From positions 1 to 55,630 of the forward strand of contig DASZMX010000006.1 in the NCBI GenBank assembly GCA_035551475.1: a stretch of DNA of 55,630 nucleotides, given 5' to 3'. The position numbers were made by a program, and so were the translations under genes. Position 1 is the stretch's first letter, and the number at the start of each line of letters is the position of its first letter. This stretch comes from DASZMX01 sp035551475. GTDB taxonomy: Bacteria > Verrucomicrobiota > Verrucomicrobiia > Limisphaerales > Palsa-1400. Positions 50,871-55,630 of the stretch are shown here, one piece after another. The notes beneath the pieces are model-generated. The model did not search any database, was not told the origin of the DNA, and saw only the letters and a list, made by a program, of their open reading frames with translations.

Positions 50871-52304
50871 CTAAAAGCCGCCGCGATTGGACAGGCGAAA
50901 GAATTGCGCCTCGTTGGTGGAAGCAACCACCGCCTCGTAGTGGTCGCCATTGGTTTGGATGGTGAGGTTGGCGGCCGTCCAGGCGCTGGGCAGCCCGGTC
51001 GCCGTTTCCGGCAGATAGTTGCCCGTGTTGGTCGGCCACGAGAGCGTCAGCCCGCCGGCGCCGGAGGCCGCGGCGAGGGCCGGAACGCGGGCCGCGCCGG
51101 TAAATGTCACCACGCTCATGGCGGGCAGGGTGTACGAAAAACTCGAATTCGTGACCGGCATCGCGGTCTGCACCGCCAGCGAAAGATTCGACGTTGTCAT
51201 ATAGGGCACCACGCTGTCAGCGGTGAATTGCGCGAGATTCACGGTAGTGGTTTGGGCCGTCGTTCCGGGATTGATGGCCACGACCGCAAAGCGTGTGGAG
51301 GCCGAATCCTTGAATGCGCTCGCCATAATGGGGGAAGTGTAACTCGCGCCGACGCGGTAAAAGTTGGGCCGCACCCACCGGCTGAATTGGCCAAGCACAT
51401 ACGCGCGTTTGGCCAACAGCCCGCTTGACGGCGCCAGGCCTTCGTTGCCCGTGGTGTCGCCGGAGATCAGCCACCAATAATGCCAGGCGTTGACGCCGAC
51501 GGTCGTTAAAAATGTATGAATCTGTTTTGCCCAATAAATCCCGTTGGTGATCGAATTGTCGCTGCCGGACAGCAACGCCACTTCCGTTTCCCACAACGGT
51601 TTTCCCTGTGTGTTGAACGGCGCGGGAAATCCGCCGTAATCGTGCCCGGCCACCACGCCGACCAGGGCCGCCGTCACCGGATCAGCCAATGTGGGCGTGG
51701 CCAGATCAAAGCTCCATGACTCATTTTCCGGGGCCATGATTTTTGTGGATGACACGCCGTTGGAGGCGAGGGCCGCCGCGAGGTACGGAATAAAATCGTG
51801 AATCTGCTGCGCCGTCCAGACGCATGATTCGTAATTGGTGTGATTGCCCGTGGGCTCGTTTTGCACGGAAATGGCGTATAAATCCACGCCGTAGCCCGTC
51901 TTCATATTCTTGACGTAGGCGGCCAGCTCCCCGGCGTACGCCGAATTATGTTGGGGCGTGGAAACGTAGTTCCCGCCGTTGAAAGTGTTGAGGTCCTTGA
52001 AATTCCCCGGCGGCGTCCACGGCGTGCTCCAGGCCCGCGCGCCGCGCTGCACGGCCATTTGCATGATCGTGGCTTCGGCGGACGTCGCGCCCCCGGGATA
52101 AATGCGCGAGCGGATGAGCGAAAGGCCCAAGCCTTTGTTGGTGGAGAAAAAACTGTCCGCTTGCGCGGCGGACATGCCGCCGCTCCAGGCCGAAGAAGCG
52201 CCGAAACCGTCAATTCTTTGGTGGACGTCGTTCCAATCGACCACCACACCGGCGCATGCGCCGCCCGCCAGGCCCAGAAGGGCCGCCGCCACAGTTAGTT
52301 TCAT
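50871..52304 (-). CDS. Secreted GH30-family glycosidase
   Basis: Signal peptide (cleavage after ACA, about 18), then a GH30 beta/alpha barrel and a side beta-domain. Landmarks: VVDWNDVHQRIDGFGASSAWSG, STPWTPPGNFKDL, YAISVQNEPTGN with acid/base E150, and KPLWETEVALL with nucleophile E241. GH30 members include glucuronoxylanases (subfamily 8), beta-1,6-glucanases and galactanases; this protein resembles the xylanase side but the subfamily is unsure. The last 80 residues (LSWPTNTGNYLPETATGLPSAWTAAN to AQFFRLSN) form the FFRL C-terminal module typical of secreted verrucomicrobial proteins. 477 residues in all. Confidence 0.85.
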   Translation of the reverse strand: MKLTVAAALLGLAGGACAGVVVDWNDVHQRIDGFGASSAWSGGMSAAQADSFFSTNKGLGLSLIRSRIYPGGATSAEATIMQMAVQRGARAWSTPWTPPGNFKDLNTFNGGNYVSTPQHNSAYAGELAAYVKNMKTGYGVDLYAISVQNEPTGNHTNYESCVWTAQQIHDFIPYLAAALASNGVSSTKIMAPENESWSFDLATPTLADPVTAALVGVVAGHDYGGFPAPFNTQGKPLWETEVALLSGSDNSITNGIYWAKQIHTFLTTVGVNAWHYWWLISGDTTGNEGLAPSSGLLAKRAYVLGQFSRWVRPNFYRVGASYTSPIMASAFKDSASTRFAVVAINPGTTAQTTTVNLAQFTADSVVPYMTTSNLSLAVQTAMPVTNSSFSYTLPAMSVVTFTGAARVPALAAASGAGGLTLSWPTNTGNYLPETATGLPSAWTAANLTIQTNGDHYEAVVASTNEAQFFRLSNRGGF

Positions 52305-52390
52305 GTTATCCTGAAAAACGGGAGAAGAGCCGTCTCAAGCTAGCGCTTCACGGTGGCGCACGGAATGGATAAGACTATGAACTCGCGGGC

Positions 52391-53887
52391 TTAATCCACT
52401 CCCGGCGGCGGCTGTTGGTTGGCAAATTGATCATCGTCGCGCACCTCCTTTTTTGCTTGGAACAGCGCGGCTTTCAACTCCGCCACGACTTTCGCCTGGG
52501 CGGGATCGTCGTAAATATTATGCATTTCCATCGGGTCATGCACGAGGTCGTAGCATTCCCATTGATTCTTTTTCCAAAAATAAATCAGCTTGTGCGTTTC
52601 GGTGCGAATTCCGTAATGCGCGCGCGTGTTGTGATCGCCCGGGTCGTGATAGTACCGATAATAAAAGTTTGTCCGCCAGCCCGCGGGCTGCGCTTCTTTC
52701 AGCAAGGGAACCAAACTCCGGCCTTGCATGTCACTGGGCGTCGCGAGGCCGGCGGCGTCCATAAAAGTCGGCGCGAAATCCGTATTGATGCACATCGCCT
52801 CCTGCACGCTGCCGGGCGGCGTCACCCCTGGCCAGCGCACGAGAAAGGGCATGTGAATCGAGTCCTCATACATGAAACGCTTGTCGTAGAGCCCGTGGTC
52901 GCCGAGGAAAAATCCCTGGTCGCTGGTGTAAATCACGATGGTGTTGGACGCCAGACCGCTTTGATCCAGCCAATCCAGCAACCGGCCCACGTTGTCATCA
53001 ATCGATTGCACGCAGGCCAGGTAGTCCCGCATGTATTTCTGGTATTTCCAGGCATTCAAGGCGTCGCCGGTCAGATTTTGGAGCTTTCCTTCCACCATGA
53101 CCTCCACGTTCGTAGGCTTGACGTTGAGCCAGGCGTTGCGCGCTTTGCCTTTCAAGCCCGAAGGCGGATCGAGCTTCAGATCCCGGCGTGTGAGATCGTA
53201 GAAAACCTTTTGCGTGCATTCCCGGATTGCATCGGTGCGCGTCGCGTAGTTGTCCCGCAGCGTGGGCGGCTCGGGAATCATCAGATTGGTGAACATCAAA
53301 CGATGCGCCATGTCTGGGTTCCACTCCCGGTGCGGCGCCTTGTGATGGCACATGAGGAAAAACGGTTTGTCTTTCGGACGGTTTTTTAAAAAATCGATGG
53401 CGAGGTCAGTGATAATATCCGTGGCGTAACCCGGAATGACCCGTTTGCCGTTTCGATCGATGAACGTCGGATCATAGTAAACGCCCTGGCCGGGCAGGAT
53501 TGTCCATTCATCGAATCCGGTTGGATCGCTGCCGAGATGCCATTTGCCGATCATGCCGGTGTGATAACCCGCCGCTTGCAGGTATTTGGCCACCGTCGGC
53601 TGCGAGCCATCGAACCGATTGAATGTCGGCACGCCGTTGAGATGGCTGTATTTCCCGGTGAGAATCGTCGCGCGGCTGGGCGAACAAATAGAATTGACGC
53701 AAAAAACATGGTCAAACCTCATCCCTTCGTGCGCCAGCCGGTCGAGATGCGGAGTTTGGTTCACCCGGCTGCCATAGGCGCTGATGGCTCCAGCGGAATG
53801 GTCATCGGCCATGATGAAGAGGATGTTCGGACGTTCCGCGCCGTGCGCCGCCATTACGAGGATAAAGGCCAACCAGACATGCTTCAT
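52391..53887 (-). CDS. Secreted formylglycine-dependent sulfatase
   Basis: Family S1 sulfatase of 498 residues with a signal peptide (cleavage after HGA, about 17). Landmarks: RPNILFIMADDHSAGAISAYG with the Ca-binding Asp pair, the formylglycine site SICSPSRATILTGKYSH (C68-x-P-x-R72), GYHTGMIGKWHLG, and YTSDQGFFLGDHGLYDKRFMYEDS with late metal-site residues. C68 must be oxidised to formylglycine by a maturase (anSME or FGE) not found here. The substrate, probably a sulfated polysaccharide or mucin, cannot be read. It stands 86 bases upstream of the GH30 gene on the same strand. Confidence 0.94.
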   Translation of the reverse strand: MKHVWLAFILVMAAHGAERPNILFIMADDHSAGAISAYGSRVNQTPHLDRLAHEGMRFDHVFCVNSICSPSRATILTGKYSHLNGVPTFNRFDGSQPTVAKYLQAAGYHTGMIGKWHLGSDPTGFDEWTILPGQGVYYDPTFIDRNGKRVIPGYATDIITDLAIDFLKNRPKDKPFFLMCHHKAPHREWNPDMAHRLMFTNLMIPEPPTLRDNYATRTDAIRECTQKVFYDLTRRDLKLDPPSGLKGKARNAWLNVKPTNVEVMVEGKLQNLTGDALNAWKYQKYMRDYLACVQSIDDNVGRLLDWLDQSGLASNTIVIYTSDQGFFLGDHGLYDKRFMYEDSIHMPFLVRWPGVTPPGSVQEAMCINTDFAPTFMDAAGLATPSDMQGRSLVPLLKEAQPAGWRTNFYYRYYHDPGDHNTRAHYGIRTETHKLIYFWKKNQWECYDLVHDPMEMHNIYDDPAQAKVVAELKAALFQAKKEVRDDDQFANQQPPPGVD

Positions 53888-53960
53888 CCGGTGAACGTAG
53901 GCGGCGGCCCGGCTCCGTGCAAGCGCCGTTGGCGAAAGAGGATTGGTCAGGCCGCGCGGC

Positions 53961-54350
53961 TTACGAATACGAATTCCACTTCGCTTCCGCGTAGCCCGCG
54001 TAGGAGTGGCGCACGCGCCGGATATTCCCGCGCGCCTGCTTCAGCAGCAATTGCCGGTCGCGCACCTTTTGCCGGCGCGCCTCCAGCAACTGTTCGTTCC
54101 GCGTCTCCAACGCGACCAAACTGCTGACGACGTCGGCGAAGGGATGTTCGGAGAGGGGGGAGAGCGACAAGGTGGGATTCTCGGCGTTCCAGGTTTCCCG
54201 GGCCGCGGTCAAGCCGTGTTGCAGGGTTTCCTTGGCCGCTTGCAGCGTCTTCAAATTTGCCCAATCGCCCGCTTGAATGGCCTTAAACTCCGCTTGGGAC
54301 AACTCGCGCCATTGCTGCAACAAATCGGCAATTTGTTGACGCGCATCCAT
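53961..54350 (-). CDS. FlgN-like flagellar export chaperone
   Basis: The 129-residue product is almost wholly helical (LLQQWRELSQAEFKAIQAGDW, SSLVALETRNEQLLEARRQKVRDRQLLLKQARGNIRRV), as expected for FlgN/FliT chaperones that escort hook-filament junction proteins to the export gate. Sequence similarity in this family is low; the call rests on length, helical layout and the position directly behind fliS (3-base gap). The exact identity (FlgN or FliT) is unsure. Confidence 0.65.
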   Translation of the reverse strand: MDARQQIADLLQQWRELSQAEFKAIQAGDWANLKTLQAAKETLQHGLTAARETWNAENPTLSLSPLSEHPFADVVSSLVALETRNEQLLEARRQKVRDRQLLLKQARGNIRRVRHSYAGYAEAKWNSYS

Positions 54351-54353
54351 AAA

Positions 54354-54782
54354 TCATGCGGCCTGAAGCTGGCCGGGTTGCCCATCAAAGCGAGGGCCTT
54401 GGCGCAACATTTCCGCCCAGCTATCGCGCAACACCCGCAAACGCATCAGCGTTTCTTCCAGGGGTTCGCGGCGCTTTTCGAGGTTCGCCTCGCGCAGGCG
54501 CCGGTGCAAATAACTGTAAAGCCGGCGAAAATTATCGGCAATTTCGCCGCCGGCTTTCATGTTCAAATTCCCATTCATCTCGTGGATGATGGCTTGGGCG
54601 CGCACGATATTATTGCTGATGGTCTGGTTGAAAAGCTGGGGATCGCTTTCGGAGAATCCAGCCAAAGCGCGCTCGAGAAAGCCGATGGCGCCATCGTAAA
54701 GCATCAGCACCAGATGACCCGGCGAAGCGGTCTGCGCGGCAACTTTGCGGTAGGATTCCCAGGGCTTTTGATGCGGATTCAT
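54354..54782 (-). CDS. fliS: Flagellar export chaperone FliS
   Basis: Binds the C-terminus of flagellin before export. The 142-residue product shows the family layout: YRKVAAQTASPGHLVLMLYDGAIGFLERAL near the start (compare the usual Q..S..LI.MLYDGAI), NNIVRAQAIIHEMNGNLNMKAGGEIADNFRRLYSYLHRRL and a helical end ending in LRDSWAEML. It follows flgM by 16 bases and precedes the FlgN-like gene by 3 bases. Confidence 0.92.
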   Translation of the reverse strand: MNPHQKPWESYRKVAAQTASPGHLVLMLYDGAIGFLERALAGFSESDPQLFNQTISNNIVRAQAIIHEMNGNLNMKAGGEIADNFRRLYSYLHRRLREANLEKRREPLEETLMRLRVLRDSWAEMLRQGPRFDGQPGQLQAA

Positions 54783-54798
54783 GGGCAGGCGTCAGCAG

Positions 54799-55104
54799 CT
54801 ATTCAGTCTGCGAAAGTTTGTCCGCCAGTAATTGCGCCACTTGTTTCGTCGTTTCCGGGCCGGGATAGCTGGGGTCGGCAATTAAACTGCGGGCGCGCGC
54901 CACGGCGTCACTGCGGCTGGCCGGGGTTTGTTCGAGAGCCTTTTGCACTGCGTTTGAATTGGTCAACATGACCTGGTCCTGATCTCCGTCCGTGTCGCTC
55001 GTCGCGGCGGTCTTGTGGCGTTTGGGCGTTGCGGTCGCATCCACGCTGTTAAATTTCAGATTTGCGCTTATTTCCATACGTTCAGCAGACTTTCGGCCAT
55101 TCAT
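54799..55104 (-). CDS. flgM: Anti-sigma-28 factor FlgM
   Basis: FlgM holds sigma-28 (FliA) inactive until it is exported through the finished hook. The 101-residue product is hydrophilic, with a disordered N-terminus and the helical C-terminal end RSDAVARARSLIADPSYPGPETTKQVAQLLADKL, the sigma-binding part in this family. The start at 55104 is preferred for its nearness to the promoter; an ATG at 55077 is an alternative. It heads flgM-fliS-flgN, transcribed from a clear sigma-28 promoter. Confidence 0.85.
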   Translation of the reverse strand: MNGRKSAERMEISANLKFNSVDATATPKRHKTAATSDTDGDQDQVMLTNSNAVQKALEQTPASRSDAVARARSLIADPSYPGPETTKQVAQLLADKLSQTE

Positions 55105-55124
55105 TTCTGTAACCTGCCATCTCT

Positions 55125-55151
55125 ATATCGGCAATCCCGCCCGCTCCTTTA
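55125..55151 (-). promoter_or_regulatory. Sigma-28 (FliA) promoter of flgM-fliS-flgN
   Basis: On the minus strand TAAAGGAG (55151-55144), 11 bases, GCCGATAT (55132-55125). The sigma-28 consensus is TAAAGTTT-N11-GCCGATAA; the -10 box matches seven of eight and the -35 keeps the core TAAAG, with exact spacing. The transcript would start near 55118, 14 bases before the flgM ATG. This makes the flagellar trio a late (class 3) unit and FlgM its own feedback partner. Confidence 0.8.
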
Positions 55152-55202
55152 GCCTCTTTTTGAGACACCTGAAAGAAATCCCGACACACCCCCCGCCTTC
55201 GC

Positions 55203-55230
55203 TTGCCAATTCCTCGTCCACGGGTATCCT
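55203..55230 (+). promoter_or_regulatory. Candidate promoter of the C-terminal processing protease gene
   Basis: TTGCCA (55203-55208), 16 bases, TATCCT (55225-55230). A start near 55237 would leave only about 14 bases of leader with no Shine-Dalgarno before the ATG at 55251. Confidence 0.4.
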
Positions 55231-55250
55231 TATCCCAGTGCATTCGATGT

Positions 55251-55630
55251 ATGAACCGCCGCATTCTTTATAGTTTTCTTCTTATCATCCTGGGCCTCAA
55301 CCTCTTCTTCGGCGCCCAGATTTATATCTATTCCGCCCAGGCCGCTCCCAAGGATGACCCTTACGAAAGCTATAAACAACTCGCCGATGTCTTGGAGAAG
55401 GTGCGCCAGGAGTATGTGGATGGCGATAAAGTCAGCTATCAAGACCTGATTCGCGGCGCCATGAAGGGAATGCTCGGCTCCCTCGATCCGCACAGTGAAT
55501 ACATGGACCCGGTGAAGTTTGATGAGTTGAAGAAGGACACCGAAGGCGAATTTGGCGGTCTCGGCATCATTGTGCAAATGGGAAAGGACAAGATCCTCAC
55601 GGTCGTTTCACCGATGGAAGACACGCCCGG
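55251..55630 (+). CDS. C-terminal processing (tail-specific) protease, S41 family, 3'-truncated by the window
   Basis: The first 126 residues are visible. They begin with an export or anchor segment (RILYSFLLIILGLNLFFGAQIYIY), then the S41 N-domain SYKQLADVLEKVRQEYVDGDKVSYQDLIRGAMKGMLGSLDPHSEYMDP and the start of the PDZ domain (GEFGGLGIIVQMGKDKILTVVSPMEDTP). CtpA-type proteases cut periplasmic substrates at their C-terminal ends. The catalytic Ser and Lys lie beyond the right edge. The gene is divergent from flgM. Confidence 0.9.
   Translation, partial: MNRRILYSFLLIILGLNLFFGAQIYIYSAQAAPKDDPYESYKQLADVLEKVRQEYVDGDKVSYQDLIRGAMKGMLGSLDPHSEYMDPVKFDELKKDTEGEFGGLGIIVQMGKDKILTVVSPMEDTP

Overview
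The window is a chromosomal piece of a GC-rich (roughly 60 percent by eye), Gram-negative bacterium that best fits the Verrucomicrobiota, probably near the Pedosphaera/Limisphaera lineages. This is an inference from several signs. A BamA-Skp pair implies an outer membrane. There is a secreted GH30 enzyme ending in the FFRL-type C-terminal module common in that phylum, a secreted sulfatase, and a fibre-like protein with IGGG repeats and an S74 chaperone end. No plasmid, phage, IS or CRISPR hallmark is present, and about 48 protein genes plus one tRNA fill almost the whole window.

Layout. 1-2242: 3' part of bamA (with an apparent frameshift at the left edge) and skp. 2348-13685: a tight five-gene run on the plus strand: MscS channel, trehalose synthase-maltokinase fusion, a GH57/DUF3536 enzyme, treY and treZ. 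13746-13834: tRNA-Ser(GGA), followed by a small AT-richer accessory patch with one orphan gene and a gene-poor stretch. 14822-17858: small lipoprotein, hpnH and hpnJ (hopanoid side-chain radical SAM enzymes). 17859-24476 (minus): OsmC, ABC-F ATPase, RF3, an orphan ParA-like ATPase, an alpha/beta hydrolase-phosphoribosyltransferase pair and a DUF2934-like protein. 24561-27434 (plus): a possible structured leader RNA, then CPBP protease, thiL, tsaE and tsaB. 27433-35093 (minus): rng, rodA, mrdA, mreD, mreC, mreB, the cell-shape operon. 35260-39652: ferritin-like protein, rpsI and rplM (minus), glucan phosphorylase (plus), DUF892 protein (minus). 39839-43187: gatB, mpl and a convergent peroxiredoxin. 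43247-50353 (minus): fibre-like S74 protein, L,D-transpeptidase domain protein, argA, aminopeptidase P and an alpha-ketoglutaric semialdehyde dehydrogenase-like enzyme. 50427-53887 (minus): unknown small protein, GH30 glycosidase, sulfatase. 53961-55104 (minus): FlgN-like protein, fliS and flgM behind a near-consensus sigma-28 promoter. 55251 to the right edge: start of a C-terminal processing protease.

How the genes work together. The first block looks like an osmotic and storage-glucan module: TreS-Mak, TreY and TreZ interconvert alpha-glucan, maltose and trehalose, a GH57 enzyme trims or branches glucan, and the channel next to them would relieve hypo-osmotic pressure. GlgP at 36.8 kb belongs to the same metabolism. 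The hpn pair points to hopanoid side-chain chemistry whose cyclase genes lie elsewhere. The flagellar trio and its sigma-28 promoter imply a motile cell with FliA and a filament operon elsewhere.

No wholly new defence or mobile system is apparent. The items most worth a second look are the folded RNA candidate at 24610-24685, the sigma-28 promoter, the MscS-trehalose-GH57 operon, the lipoprotein-hpnH-hpnJ unit with an enlarged HpnH, and the 15-repeat fibre protein.
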